Shown one piece after another: positions 8,631 through 17,320 of a DNA stretch of 64,000 nt (positions are counted from its first letter, which is position 1; each line of letters begins with the position of its first letter). The position numbers and the translations under genes are program-made. Under the pieces are notes generated by a model that was not told where the DNA came from, ran no database searches, and saw only the letters and a list, made by a program, of their open reading frames with translations. Source of the stretch: Pseudomonas graminis (lineage in GTDB: Bacteria > Pseudomonadota > Gammaproteobacteria > Pseudomonadales > Pseudomonadaceae); contig NZ_FOHW01000008.1 of the NCBI RefSeq assembly GCF_900111735.1, positions 105,452-169,451 of the forward strand. The letters are read 5' to 3'.

Positions 8631-11009
8631 ATGAAATTCAGTGAACAATGGCTGCGCGGCTGGGTTAGCCCGCAGGTGTCCCGCGACGAGCTGGTTGCTC
8701 GTCTGTCGATGGCCGGCCTTGAAGTAGACAGCGTCACGCCGGCAGCGGGCGTTTTCAGCGGTGTTGTGGTGGGCGAAGTGCTGAGCACCGAGCAGCACCC
8801 GGACGCTGACAAGCTGCGCGTTTGCCAGGTCAGCAACGGTGCCGAGACTTTTCAGGTTGTGTGTGGCGCGCCAAACGTGCGTCCCGGTCTGAAGATTCCG
8901 TTTGCCATGATCGGCGCCGCATTGCCGGGCGATTTCAAGATCAAGAAAGCCAAGCTGCGTGGCGTCGAGTCCAACGGCATGCTGTGCTCTCAGGCCGAGC
9001 TGCAGGTGGGCGAAGGCAACGACGGCTTGATGGAGCTGCCGGCCGACGCGCCCGTTGGCCAGGATGTACGCGTCTATCTGGAACTGGACGACGCGAGCAT
9101 CGAAGTCGACCTGACGCCCAACCGTGGCGACTGCCTGTCGGTCGCGGGCCTGGCCCGTGAAGTGGGTGCGCTCTATGACGCAGTCGTGACGCGTCCGCAG
9201 GTTGCAGTGGTTCCGGCCGTGCACGATGAAGTGCGTCCCGTTGACGTGATCGCGTCTGCGGCATGCCCACGTTATCTGGGTCGCGTCATCCGCAATGTCG
9301 ACCTGTCGCGCCCTACGCCGTTGTGGATGGTAGAGCGCCTGCGTCGCTCGGACGTCCGCAGCATCGACGCCGCAGTCGACATCACCAACTACGTGATGCT
9401 TGAGCTGGGTCAGCCGCTGCATGCGTTCGACCTTGCCGAAATCAATGGCGGTATCCGCGTGCGCATGGCGGAAGAGGGCGAGAAGCTTGTGCTTCTGGAT
9501 GGGCAGGAAGTCAGCCTGCGCGCTGATACCCTGGTCATCGCCGACCATCAGCGTGCTTTGGCCATCGCCGGTGTCATGGGTGGCGAGCACAGCGGCGTGT
9601 CTGCAACGACCCGCGATATCTTCCTTGAGAGCGCCTTTTTCGATCAAATTGCCGTTGCCGGCAAGGCACGTTCGTATGGTCTGCACACCGACGCGTCCCA
9701 TCGCTATGAGCGCGGCGTTGACTGGCAGCTGGCCCGCGAAGCCATGGAGCGTGCCACTGGCCTGCTTCTGGAGATCACGGGCGGTGAAGCCGGTCCGGTC
9801 ATCGAGACCGTCAGCGATCAGCACCTGCCTTCGGTTGAGCCGATCATTCTGCGTGCCGAGCGTATCGAGCAAATGCTGGGCATGAAGATGGACGCCGCGG
9901 AAATCGAGCGCCTGCTGACCGCGCTTGGTCTGACCGTCGCGCCTCACGCCAGCGAGCAATGGCGCGTCGAAGTGCCAAGTCATCGCTTTGATATCACCCT
10001 CGAAGTCGATCTGATCGAGGAACTGGCCCGCCTTCACGGTTACAACCGTCTGCCGGTTCGTTACCCGCAGGCGCGTCTGGCCCCGCAACCGCGTGCCGAA
10101 GCTCAGAGTGATCTGCCGGCCTTGCGTCGTCTGCTGGTCGCGCGTGGTTATCAGGAAGCAATTACTTACAGCTTCATCGATCAGAAATGGTTCGAGCTGT
10201 TCAGCCCGGGTGTTGAGCCGCTGCTGCTGGCCAATCCGATCTCGGCTGATATGTCGGCGATGCGTTCGTCCCTATGGCCGGGTCTGGTGAAGTCGCTGCA
10301 GCACAACCTCAATCGCCAGCAGGATCGCGTGCGCTTGTTCGAGAGCGGGCTGCGTTTCGTCGGCCAACTGGAAGGTCTGAAGCAAGAACCGATGCTGGCC
10401 GGTGTGATCTGCGGCAGCCGTCTGCCGGAAGGCTGGGCGCAGGGCCGCGATGTCGTCGACTTCTTCGACGTCAAGGCTGACGTCGAAGCAGTGCTGGGCT
10501 TCGCCGGTGCGCAGGATGATTTCCGTTTCGTACCCGGAAGCCATCCCGCATTGCACCCGGGCCAGACCGCGCGTATTGAGCGCGATGGCCGTGAAGTCGG
10601 CTACATCGGCGCGCTGCACCCGGAACTGTCGAAGACCCTGGGCCTTGATCGTCCGGTGTTCGTTTTCGAACTGGTTCTGGCTGAAGTTGCGACAGGCCGT
10701 CTGCCGAAATTCCACGAGCTTTCACGCTTCCCGGAAGTGCGTCGCGACCTGGCGCTGCTGGCCGATCGTGATGTTTGCGCGACCGCCGTGCTGGACGTTA
10801 TTCGTGAGAATGCAGGGGAATGGCTCACAGACCTCAGGCTGTTTGATGTTTACCAGGGTAAAGGCATTGATCCGCTTAGAAAAAGCCTTGCAGTCGGCTT
10901 GACCTGGCAACATCCATCGCGCACTCTTACCGACGATGAGGTAAACGCTTCGACGCAGCAAATTCTCACCTCGCTAGAGGCAAGGTTAAACGCCACGTTA
11001 AGGATGTAG
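8631..11009 (+). CDS. pheT: Phenylalanyl-tRNA synthetase beta subunit
   Basis: 792 residues. N-terminal tRNA-binding fold (about 40-150), B3/B4 editing region, B5 domain and a C-terminal FDX-ACB domain (last 93 residues, starting near KFHELSRFPEVRRD). The subunit edits mischarged Tyr and binds tRNA. AGGAG precedes the ATG. Three bases separate its stop from ihfA, the classical pheT-ihfA arrangement. Confidence 0.98.
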   Translation: MKFSEQWLRGWVSPQVSRDELVARLSMAGLEVDSVTPAAGVFSGVVVGEVLSTEQHPDADKLRVCQVSNGAETFQVVCGAPNVRPGLKIPFAMIGAALPGDFKIKKAKLRGVESNGMLCSQAELQVGEGNDGLMELPADAPVGQDVRVYLELDDASIEVDLTPNRGDCLSVAGLAREVGALYDAVVTRPQVAVVPAVHDEVRPVDVIASAACPRYLGRVIRNVDLSRPTPLWMVERLRRSDVRSIDAAVDITNYVMLELGQPLHAFDLAEINGGIRVRMAEEGEKLVLLDGQEVSLRADTLVIADHQRALAIAGVMGGEHSGVSATTRDIFLESAFFDQIAVAGKARSYGLHTDASHRYERGVDWQLAREAMERATGLLLEITGGEAGPVIETVSDQHLPSVEPIILRAERIEQMLGMKMDAAEIERLLTALGLTVAPHASEQWRVEVPSHRFDITLEVDLIEELARLHGYNRLPVRYPQARLAPQPRAEAQSDLPALRRLLVARGYQEAITYSFIDQKWFELFSPGVEPLLLANPISADMSAMRSSLWPGLVKSLQHNLNRQQDRVRLFESGLRFVGQLEGLKQEPMLAGVICGSRLPEGWAQGRDVVDFFDVKADVEAVLGFAGAQDDFRFVPGSHPALHPGQTARIERDGREVGYIGALHPELSKTLGLDRPVFVFELVLAEVATGRLPKFHELSRFPEVRRDLALLADRDVCATAVLDVIRENAGEWLTDLRLFDVYQGKGIDPLRKSLAVGLTWQHPSRTLTDDEVNASTQQILTSLEARLNATLRM

Positions 11010-11012
11010 CGT

Positions 11013-11315
11013 ATGGGGGCTCTGACGAAAGCTGAGATGGCCGAACGTCTGTACGAAGAGCTAGGCCTGAATAAACGAGAAGCCAAGGAACTGGTCGAGC
11101 TGTTCTTTGAGGAAATCAGGCACGCTCTGGAAGACAACGAGCAGGTCAAATTGTCCGGATTCGGCAATTTTGATCTGCGCGATAAACGCCAGCGGCCGGG
11201 CCGAAATCCCAAGACAGGGGAAGAAATCCCGATTACCGCTCGCCGTGTGGTCACCTTTCGCCCAGGGCAGAAACTGAAGGCCCGAGTTGAGGCTTATGCT
11301 GGAACCAAGTCATAA
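11013..11315 (+). CDS. ihfA: Integration host factor alpha subunit
   Basis: 100-residue DNA-bending protein, partner of IhfB. Family features: [18 protein letters not shown]-terminus, FGNFDLRDK and the beta-arm [14 protein letters not shown] that intercalates DNA with its Pro. Co-transcribed with pheST. IHF normally assists sigma-54 promoters such as the one proposed near 52630. Confidence 0.98.
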   Translation: MGALTKAEMAERLYEELGLNKREAKELVELFFEEIRHALEDNEQVKLSGFGNFDLRDKRQRPGRNPKTGEEIPITARRVVTFRPGQKLKARVEAYAGTKS

Positions 11316-11652
11316 CGACGAGCTACCGCCTATCCCCGGCAAACGCTACTTCACCATTGGTGAAGTCAGCGAGCTCTGCGCGGTCAAACCGCACGTTTTG
11401 CGTTATTGGGAGCAGGAGTTTCCTCAACTCAACCCGGTCAAGCGCCGCGGAAACCGCCGGTATTATCAGCGACAGGACGTGCTGATGATCCGCCAGATCC
11501 GCGCGCTGCTTTACGATCAGGGCTTTACCATTGGCGGCGCGCGTCTGCGCATGTCCAGCGATGAGGTCAAGGATGATTCGCTGCAGTACAAGCAGCTGAT
11601 CAAGCAGATGATCGTCGAGCTGGAAGATGTCCTGGTCGTGCTGCGCAAGTGA
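11296..11652 (+). CDS. MerR-family transcriptional regulator
   Basis: 118 residues with an N-terminal winged helix ([27 protein letters not shown], about 14-40) and a short C-terminal helix without a metal-binding cysteine pair. The start at 11296 overlaps the end of ihfA by 20 nt and yields the usual MLEPSHND N-terminus. This gene follows ihfA in many Pseudomonas genomes; its targets are not known to me. Confidence 0.9.
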   Translation: MLEPSHNDELPPIPGKRYFTIGEVSELCAVKPHVLRYWEQEFPQLNPVKRRGNRRYYQRQDVLMIRQIRALLYDQGFTIGGARLRMSSDEVKDDSLQYKQLIKQMIVELEDVLVVLRK

Positions 11653-11675
11653 CATAGCGCGGTTTGCCGAAATAC

Positions 11676-11704
11676 TTCCATCATTCAAAAGCTTAGGGTA
11701 TATT
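11676..11704 (+). promoter_or_regulatory. Possible promoter of tRNA-Pro
   Basis: TTCCAT and TATATT separated by 17 nt, about 57 nt before the mature tRNA. The -10 is good and the -35 weak. Confidence 0.35.
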
Positions 11705-11760
11705 CCTCGACGCTTTCGCAAGAACCCGCAACACAGAAGTAGCAGTGAGTAACGCCTAGT

Positions 11761-11837
11761 CGGGGCGTAGCGCAGTCCGGTAGCGCACTAGCATGGGGTG
11801 CTAGGGGTCGAGTGTTCGAATCACTCCGTCCCGACCA
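11761..11837 (+). tRNA. tRNA-Pro (anticodon GGG)
   Basis: 77 nt including an encoded CCA end. Acceptor stem CGGGGCG is matched by the 3' CGTCCCG strand. The anticodon stem CTAGC/GCTAG closes the loop ATGGGGT, giving anticodon GGG for CCC/CCU codons. The T-loop GTTCGAATC is standard. It ends the conserved translation block; accessory genes follow directly, and tRNA 3' ends are frequent integration sites. Confidence 0.95.
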
Positions 11838-12138
11838 TATTTTTCAATGACTTAGCCCAATCTTCTCAGGTTGGGCTTTTTCATGTCTGGAGATTTTCGG
11901 GGCTCATCCTGACTTCATTGTTGCAGACACGTCATCTCTGAGCTCACGGAACTGGCAATTCAGTCGATGCTCGGCGAGCAGTTCCTACAGTCCCGCCCAT
12001 GATTTTCTGGTGCTCAGGTTTCAGGCTCACCAGGCAGCATCTTTGCGGCGGCCTCGACGATTTGCTTCCGAAGGGCCGGTGGCGATAGGGGCTGAATTAA
12101 GGTATTAAAGCGGCCTGCTTACTGAATGGATTCGAGCT
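11838..12138. other. Non-coding stretch after tRNA-Pro
   Basis: Apart from the terminator no gene or clear promoter was recognised. No second copy of the tRNA 3' end was noticed here that would mark an attachment site. Confidence 0.4.
11854..11881 (+). terminator. Terminator after tRNA-Pro
   Basis: Stem AGCCCAA/TTGGGCT with a 10-nt loop followed by TTTTT. Confidence 0.85.
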
Positions 12139-12510
12139 ATGCGCTACTGGATTGGTTTTATGCTGCTCGCGGCCTCTGCCGCTGCATGGGCTGATGAAGC
12201 ACAGATGAAACAATGGGCAAAAATGGATCGCTGCTCAAACGCAGCGTCCGTCGTTGTTTCGATAATCGAAGAAACCTCCGATACGTTCAAGCAAGGGCTC
12301 GCTCTTCAAGGCGCGATAAACGGACTTAGAACCAATTCGAAGTTGGGTGAGGCGACCCCTACACCCACTGAGGTCTCGGGCTCCTACAATATGGCGCTTC
12401 GGATATCTGCGGGAATGCCGCGACCACTCGGGAAACGGGATCATGACTGGTTGATCGCACAATCTGCATCAGCGTGCTCATTGTGGATACCGGACGCCAA
12501 GCCTGAGTAG
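12139..12510 (+). CDS. Secreted hypothetical protein
   Basis: 123 residues with a signal peptide (MRYWIGFMLLAASAAAWA, cleavage near AWA/DE). The mature protein has two cysteines (DRCSNA and SACSLW). No family recognised. It is in the accessory stretch after tRNA-Pro, next to another small secreted protein with a similar layout. Confidence 0.65.
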   Translation: MRYWIGFMLLAASAAAWADEAQMKQWAKMDRCSNAASVVVSIIEETSDTFKQGLALQGAINGLRTNSKLGEATPTPTEVSGSYNMALRISAGMPRPLGKRDHDWLIAQSASACSLWIPDAKPE

Positions 12511-12639
12511 TTAGCCCGATGATTGTTTCCGACGGTGGCGGATAGCTTGGCGTCTGACGGGTTTTGGTGCGCGATAAGGTGCGAGTCGCTTTGGCTGCTA
12601 GCGTGCCGGCCGAAGTTTCTATCAATAGGGAGTTTTTGA

Positions 12640-12981
12640 ATGTTGTCGATCAGAATGTCTGCTCTGCCGCTTTGTCTGGCTCTGTTGGGCTATGCCGGCA
12701 ACTCTTTCGCGAGCCCGGAAGATGAAAAGCAACAAGGCCTTGTAGTGCTGGTTGCAATGGAGCAGGTCTGCAATAACGCGAATCCTGGCATGAAGAGCGA
12801 TGTTGAGAACGCCATGGCATCGGATTCCACCATTGATGGGGCAACAAAGGCGGAAGTGAGAAAAACCAAATCTGACCCTGCCTATAAATTCAAGGTTAGC
12901 AGCATGGCCGACAACTTGATGCACTCGCCAATGGGGGCGTATGTCGCCAAAGACATGTGCAAGAATTACGGCTCGAAATAG
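12640..12981 (+). CDS. Secreted hypothetical protein
   Basis: 113 residues. Signal peptide (residues 1 to about 25, ending SFA/SP) and a small helical mature domain with two cysteines (EQVCNN and DMCKNY) that could pair. GGGAG lies 9 nt before the ATG. Similar in size and layout to the gene at 12139, but no clear sequence identity. Function unknown; periplasmic localisation likely. Confidence 0.65.
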   Translation: MLSIRMSALPLCLALLGYAGNSFASPEDEKQQGLVVLVAMEQVCNNANPGMKSDVENAMASDSTIDGATKAEVRKTKSDPAYKFKVSSMADNLMHSPMGAYVAKDMCKNYGSK

Positions 12982-13044
12982 TCAGTTCCACCGCAGCGCA
13001 CCCGACAATCACCGAAATCGTTGCTCAGTATTCGAGGCTGACGC

Positions 13045-13545
13045 TCAGTATTTCGTATGGAGGTGCTGTGCGTCATCTCGCTTCATGGCGCTGATGCGAC
13101 CGAGCGTCCAGAAGGAAATCCCGAAGAAGAGCAGCGAAATCAGTACGCCGCCGCTCATGATGTAAAAACCTGGCCGATAGCTATGGACATTGGCTGCGAC
13201 GGCGCTGTAATCCGGAAACCAGCGCGAATGGATCAAGGTGACGTCTTCGTCTACTCCACAGTTTTCCCTCTCGCCGCATCCAGTGTCCAGGTATTGCCCT
13301 TCGTGAGGCCGGTTATCTTGGTCCACGTAACGGTAGTGCACGATCTTAGCAAGTCGGTTTCTCGGGATTTCTTCCAGCTGCGTCACCGTGCCGGTCACTT
13401 GGTCCCCATTCCACTGAAGAGCTGCGTAGGTGAAACCTTCGTTTCTAGCCATCGCGGCAAATGCTAATAAAACACAGCATGCGATAGTTAGCAGGACGAC
13501 CCGGTTGTACAGATGGTCTAGTTCTGCCTCACGTGGATTAAACAT
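13045..13545 (-). CDS. Two-TM membrane protein with DUF3592-like middle
   Basis: 166 residues. TM1 at about 16-36 (VVLLTIACCVLLAFAAM), a periplasmic domain with GTVTQLEEIPRNR and a Cys pair (DTGCGERENCG), and TM2 near residues 136-156 (GGVLISLLFFGISFW). The layout resembles DUF3592 proteins. The ATG at 13545 is preferred to 13557 because GGAG lies 6 nt before it. Confidence 0.6.
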   Translation of the reverse strand: MFNPREAELDHLYNRVVLLTIACCVLLAFAAMARNEGFTYAALQWNGDQVTGTVTQLEEIPRNRLAKIVHYRYVDQDNRPHEGQYLDTGCGERENCGVDEDVTLIHSRWFPDYSAVAANVHSYRPGFYIMSGGVLISLLFFGISFWTLGRISAMKRDDAQHLHTKY

Positions 13546-13925
13546 CCAATGCTCCATGGCTTACGGGGGAATGTGTTTCTATCGGCGAGGTACACAAGAA
13601 CTTTATCGTCATGGCCAGCCAGGGCCCGGCCGCTTCGCTTCTGCTTCATGACCCGCGCAGTGCACCTGAACCGCCAGCAAGTTGGAAACTGGGGCCAGCT
13701 GTCCCGACTGCTTGCAATGGTTCAGAGGGCGATGTACCCCATACAGAGAGTTGGCACTGAACGGACGCCCCCCTTTTCGATGCGCGGACGGGCAGGGGGG
13801 GATCGCACCTTATATGAGTAGTAAGAGAAATGTAGCATTAGGCCATCTATGGACGATTTAAGTGTGTACAATGCGCGGCGCTCAGTTCCAGCTCTGGCTG
13901 AGCATTATTTATATAGGGAATTCAG
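13546..13925. other. Intergenic stretch between divergent small genes
   Basis: Nothing gene-like with support. A TACAAT hexamer near 13866 could be a -10 element for the lipoprotein gene at 13926. Confidence 0.35.
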
Positions 13926-14345
13926 ATGTACGCTCTTCGCAACTTGTCAGCAGCCGTTTTGTTAGTTTTGACTGCTGGCTGCGCTTCCGGTTTGGATCAC
14001 ACGCAGGAATCTGAACTGGCGGGCTATCGTGCCAACCATCTTGATGTTCAAGAAAAAAGTCCAGGCCTGGCCGCAGGACTGGGCCTCCTGCCTGGCGGTG
14101 GGTCGTTCTACGGGCGCGCTTACGGCTACGGTGTTGTCAACCTGTTGCTGTGGCCATTGTCTATTATCTGGGATCCTGTCAGTGGCTACGACGCAGCTGA
14201 GTCCATCAACTATCAGGCATCAAAGGCTCATGTAGCCAGCTTGAAGCGCCGGGACATGGATCGTCTTGACGCCAGGCTTTCAGCTAACGAGATTGATCTG
14301 AAAACCTACACGCTGGAAAAGCGAAAAGTTGACAATCTGTACTAA
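13926..14345 (+). CDS. Putative lipoprotein with hydrophobic segment
   Basis: 139 residues. Leader MYALRNLSAAVLLVLTAGC with lipobox (LTAGC, Cys 19). The region GLLPGGGSFYGRAYGYG followed by VVNLLLWPLSIIWDPV is typical of a small lipoprotein family found in pseudomonads and some phages. The C-terminus is charged and helical. Function unknown. Confidence 0.75.
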   Translation: MYALRNLSAAVLLVLTAGCASGLDHTQESELAGYRANHLDVQEKSPGLAAGLGLLPGGGSFYGRAYGYGVVNLLLWPLSIIWDPVSGYDAAESINYQASKAHVASLKRRDMDRLDARLSANEIDLKTYTLEKRKVDNLY

Positions 14346-14691
14346 CGATTCCTAAACATGAATGGAGCCCGCTGTAATGAGCTGAGCGTCATGCGCAGTA
14401 CTTACGGTGGCCCAGCCTTATCCTTTCCCACCGGCAGGGAATTGACTCTGCCGGGCTGGGTATCGCCTCCCGTTGACAGAACGGGGTCTGGTCGAAACGA
14501 TACTGCGTCAGCCCCTCGACCAGCTCGTCGATAGAGCGCTGCATGACCCGGCGGCAGGCAGCGAGCTGGCGCCTCTCAGTACCGACCTACATCAGGGATG
14601 TGTGCCTTCAATAACACCCTGGCTGATTCGCGGGTTGGCCATTGCAGGGGATGTTCCACTTCGAACCCAGTGGATTGCTCGGCCGGCACGC
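14346..14691. other. Stretch with inverted repeat and degraded coding sequence
   Basis: An inverted repeat CCGGCAG/CTGCCGG lies near 14431-14455, flanked by CCCAGCC/GGCTGGG, and could end transcription of the lipoprotein gene. From about 14470 the minus strand may continue the decayed SRAP gene, but no confident match remains. The plus-strand frame 14473-14883 looks like a shadow of that remnant. Confidence 0.4.
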
Positions 14692-14820
14692 CCACATCTT
14701 CATCATCTCGACGCGAGTCGTCGGCGCGACATCGTAGCGCTCCACATGAATAACCAACTGCTCTGGCACAAGCCCCTCAGGGCAATGGTCCGCAGGCTCG
14801 TCGATCGAGTAGCGTCCGCA
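14692..14820 (-). pseudogene. Remnant of an SRAP (HMCES/YedK-like) gene
   Basis: Read from 14820 the minus strand gives CGRYSIDEPADH, then LVPEQLV and VERYDVAPTTRVE, about 43 residues. This matches the N-terminus of SOS-response-associated peptidases (MCGRYS with catalytic Cys2, and the NVAPTTRV motif). The codon before Cys is GGG instead of ATG, several residues between VI and ERY are missing, and nothing of the rest of the roughly 220-residue protein follows. Family members shield abasic sites in single-stranded DNA. It lies divergent to umuDC. Confidence 0.65.
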
Positions 14821-14883
14821 CCCACGGTCACCCGTCGAAATTCCCTACACAGAACATTGACCGGAGGCAGGCTAGAACGTTAA

Positions 14884-14899
14884 CTGTATATACGTACAG
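14884..14899. promoter_or_regulatory. LexA-binding SOS box
   Basis: CTGTATATACGTACAG, a full CTGT-N8-ACAG SOS box of the gamma-proteobacterial type. It is 23 nt before the umuD remnant ATG and also faces the SRAP remnant, so it probably once controlled both. Confidence 0.9.
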
Positions 14900-14922
14900 T
14901 TATTCACGGCAAGGCTTGCATC

Positions 14923-15054
14923 ATGAGCGTCACTACTCTTGGCCCATCGTTGGCCGGCGGCGAAAAGCTGCGTCTTTACTCCCTTCACGTACCGGCCGAG
15001 CGGGTGATCTTGGCCGTGGTGAAATACAGCGTCCGCGATCATGACAAAGCCTGA
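14923..15054 (+). pseudogene. umuD/rulA with large in-frame internal deletion
   Basis: A 43-codon frame: the N-terminus MSVTTLGPSLAGGEKLRLYS-HVPA resembles UmuD/RulA N-termini. It runs straight into VVKYSVRDHD, which resembles a UmuD C-terminus. Intact UmuD is about 140 residues. The missing middle holds the self-cleavage site and the Ser/Lys dyad. The frame is kept, and its stop overlaps the umuC start by 14 nt, so coupled translation of umuC could persist. Homology of both ends is judged by eye. Confidence 0.65.
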
Positions 15055-16321
15055 GCCCGTCTTCGCGTTGATTGACTGCAACAGCTTCTATGCCAGTTGC
15101 GAGCGTGTCTTTCGGCCTGACCTCGCCAAAACGCCCATCGTGGTGCTGTCCAACAACGACGGCTGCGTGATTGCCCGAAGCTACGACGCCAAGCCGTTCG
15201 TGAAAATGGGTGCGCCTTACTTTCAGATCAAGGACCAGTTGCGACGCGACGGTGTGATCGCGTTCAGCAGCAATTACGCACTGTATGGCGACATGAGCGA
15301 ACGGGTCATGAGCATCATCGAATCGATGGTCCCCGCGCTGGAGGTCTACAGCATCGACGAGGCCTTCGCTGACCTGTCTGGCATCCCCGGCGACCTGACG
15401 GCGTTCGGCAGGCAGATTCGGGCGACGATCTATAAGCGCACCGGCATCCCGGTGGGCGTGGGGATAGCCCGCACGAAAACACTGGCAAAGCTCGCCAATC
15501 ACACGGCAAAACGCTTGCTGGCGAAAACCGGCGGGGTGGTCGATATCTGCGATCCGTTCAACCGTGACTGGACGTTGCGTAACACGGACGTCGGCGAGGT
15601 CTGGGGCGTGGGCAAGCGCATGAAGGCCCACCTCGAAGCCATGGGGATCAAGACCGCGATGGATCTGGCCAAGGCCGATCCCTGGACGCTGCGGCAGAAA
15701 TTCAGCGTTGTGATCGAGAAGACTGCGCGCGAGTTGTCGGGAACCCCATGCCTGGAATTGGGGGAGGTCGATCCGCCCAAGCAAGAGATCTGCTGCAGCC
15801 GAATGTTTGGAAGCCGTTTGACGACTATTGAGCCCATTAAGGAAGCCGTCGCCACCTACACCCAGCGCGCTGCGGAAAAGCTCCGGGCACAGAACTCGCT
15901 GTGCAAGAGGATCCGGGTCAGTATCCGAACGGGGATGTTCAATCCCGAGGAGGCCAAATACGCCAACGGCGCCATGGTCGAATTGCCGTATCCCACCAAC
16001 GACGTGCGCTTGATGACGAAAGCGGCAACGGAAGCGGTCAACCGGCTATTCCGGGCAGGCTTCAAATACAGCAAGGCCGAAGTCCTTTTGATGGATCTGC
16101 GGCAGCCCGGTGAATTTACCGACGACCTGTTTGCCCATTCGCAACCTGTGGAAGCCGAGAAGGTGATGAACGTGCTGGATGAGATCAATGCCAAGTGGGG
16201 GCGTGGAACGTTGCGCGCGGCAAGTGTGCCAGCTGCCCCTGCGTGGGCCATGCGGCGTGATCTGATGAGCCAGAGCTTCACCACGAAGATCGGCCAGCTG
16301 TGGATCGTGAGGTGCAATTAG
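15041..16321 (+). CDS. umuC: DNA polymerase V catalytic subunit UmuC/RulB
   Basis: 426-residue Y-family translesion polymerase, full length. The first catalytic Asp lies in ALIDCNSFYASCERVF, the active-site motif is YSIDEAFADLSG (about residues 103-114), and VGIARTKTLAKLAN and the DUF4113-like C-terminus are present. SOS control is expected from the upstream LexA box. Its usual partner UmuD' cannot be made from the adjacent remnant, so activity would need a UmuD from elsewhere. Confidence 0.93.
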   Translation: MTKPEPVFALIDCNSFYASCERVFRPDLAKTPIVVLSNNDGCVIARSYDAKPFVKMGAPYFQIKDQLRRDGVIAFSSNYALYGDMSERVMSIIESMVPALEVYSIDEAFADLSGIPGDLTAFGRQIRATIYKRTGIPVGVGIARTKTLAKLANHTAKRLLAKTGGVVDICDPFNRDWTLRNTDVGEVWGVGKRMKAHLEAMGIKTAMDLAKADPWTLRQKFSVVIEKTARELSGTPCLELGEVDPPKQEICCSRMFGSRLTTIEPIKEAVATYTQRAAEKLRAQNSLCKRIRVSIRTGMFNPEEAKYANGAMVELPYPTNDVRLMTKAATEAVNRLFRAGFKYSKAEVLLMDLRQPGEFTDDLFAHSQPVEAEKVMNVLDEINAKWGRGTLRAASVPAAPAWAMRRDLMSQSFTTKIGQLWIVRCN

Positions 16322-16365
16322 GATCCACGCAGGCGAAATCATGTCGCAAGCGCAGACTTGCGTTA

Positions 16366-16387
16366 AATATATGGATATCCGTATATT
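16366..16387. promoter_or_regulatory. Candidate ArsR operator
   Basis: A 22-nt imperfect palindrome centred on GGATATCC, flanked by AT-rich arms (AATATAT / GTATATT) with one mismatch. It ends 28 nt before the arsR start, a usual position for ArsR autorepression. Confidence 0.5.
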
Positions 16388-16415
16388 CGTATGCTTGTAA
16401 ACCACCGTGTCCACC

Positions 16416-16763
16416 ATGATCACTCCACCCGAATTATTTAAAAGCCTGGCCGATGAGACACGCGCCCGCGCCACCCTCCTGATCGCCAGCCAGGGCGAAC
16501 TCTGTGTGTGCGAACTGATGTTTGCTCTCCAGGACAGCCAGCCAAAGATCAGCCGTCACCTAGCCCAACTGCGCAGCGGCGGGGTGTTGCTGGATCGCCG
16601 CCAGGGGCAGTGGGTTTATTACCGCCTGAATCCGCACCTTCCCGCGTGGGTGACAGAGATGTTGCAGTTAACGCTGAACGCCAACACCGAATGGCTGCAC
16701 CACAGCGCGCAGCGCCTGCTGAGCATGGAAGGGCGGCCCATTCGGGACGTTTCCTGTTGCTGA
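16416..16763 (+). CDS. arsR: ArsR arsenical-responsive repressor
   Basis: 115-residue winged-helix repressor. The metalloid-sensing ELCVCEL motif lies at the start of the recognition region (about residues 28-34), followed by QPKISRHLAQLRSGGVL. A C-terminal CC pair is also present. The ATG at 16416 gives the standard N-terminus ITPPELFKSLADETR. Likely represses arsR-arsC-arsH until As(III) binds. Confidence 0.9.
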   Translation: MITPPELFKSLADETRARATLLIASQGELCVCELMFALQDSQPKISRHLAQLRSGGVLLDRRQGQWVYYRLNPHLPAWVTEMLQLTLNANTEWLHHSAQRLLSMEGRPIRDVSCC

Positions 16764-16838
16764 CGTTTCGCCGTTCACCCTCGGTGCCTGGGCATTACGC
16801 CGGCATCAGTTTATCGCTAACGCCGGAGGAAAAAATCC

Positions 16839-17309
16839 ATGCGAGTGCTCTTCATGTGCACGGCCAATAGCTGCCGTAGCATTCTGTCGGAGGCCATGTT
16901 CAATCACCTTGCGCCGCCAGGGCTTGAGGCAGTGAGTTCCGGAAGCTTTCCGAAAGGACAGGTGTTGCCGCGCAGCCTCACCACGCTCCAGCAAGCCGGT
17001 ATTGCCACAGACGGCTTGAGCAGCAAGGGCAACGAAGCCTTCGCGGACAACCTGCCGGATATCGTCATTACCGTCTGTGATAAAGCGGCGAACGAGAGCT
17101 GCCCGGTGTATTTTGGCCCGGCGCTCAAATCCCACTGGGGGCTGGAAGATCCATCCGACGTGAAGGGTGATGAAGCGACGGTTGACGCGGCTTTCCGCGC
17201 AACGCTGGCCCGGATCGAGGCGCGCTGCAGAGCGTTTATCGCGCTCCCTTTCAGCACCCTCAGTCGCGATGAGCTCAAGCGCGAGCTTGATCGAATCGGC
17301 GGTCTTTGA
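16839..17309 (+). CDS. arsC: Arsenate reductase, low-MW phosphatase type
   Basis: 156 residues. Reduces arsenate to arsenite. The CX5R P-loop CTANSCRS (Cys7) and the two further redox cysteines in [12 protein letters not shown] are present. GGAGG-type site upstream. The product arsenite has to be exported, but no arsB or acr3 lies between arsR and arsC or anywhere else in the window. Confidence 0.93.
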   Translation: MRVLFMCTANSCRSILSEAMFNHLAPPGLEAVSSGSFPKGQVLPRSLTTLQQAGIATDGLSSKGNEAFADNLPDIVITVCDKAANESCPVYFGPALKSHWGLEDPSDVKGDEATVDAAFRATLARIEARCRAFIALPFSTLSRDELKRELDRIGGL

Positions 17310-17320
17310 CAGGAGGAGAT

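Noticed and set aside
13549..13821. Plus-strand frame in the gap before the lipoprotein gene
   Set aside because: No ribosome site, no family features, odd composition.
14473..14883. 136-codon plus-strand frame next to the SOS box
   Set aside because: It is antisense to the SRAP remnant, which explains the coding-like signal better.
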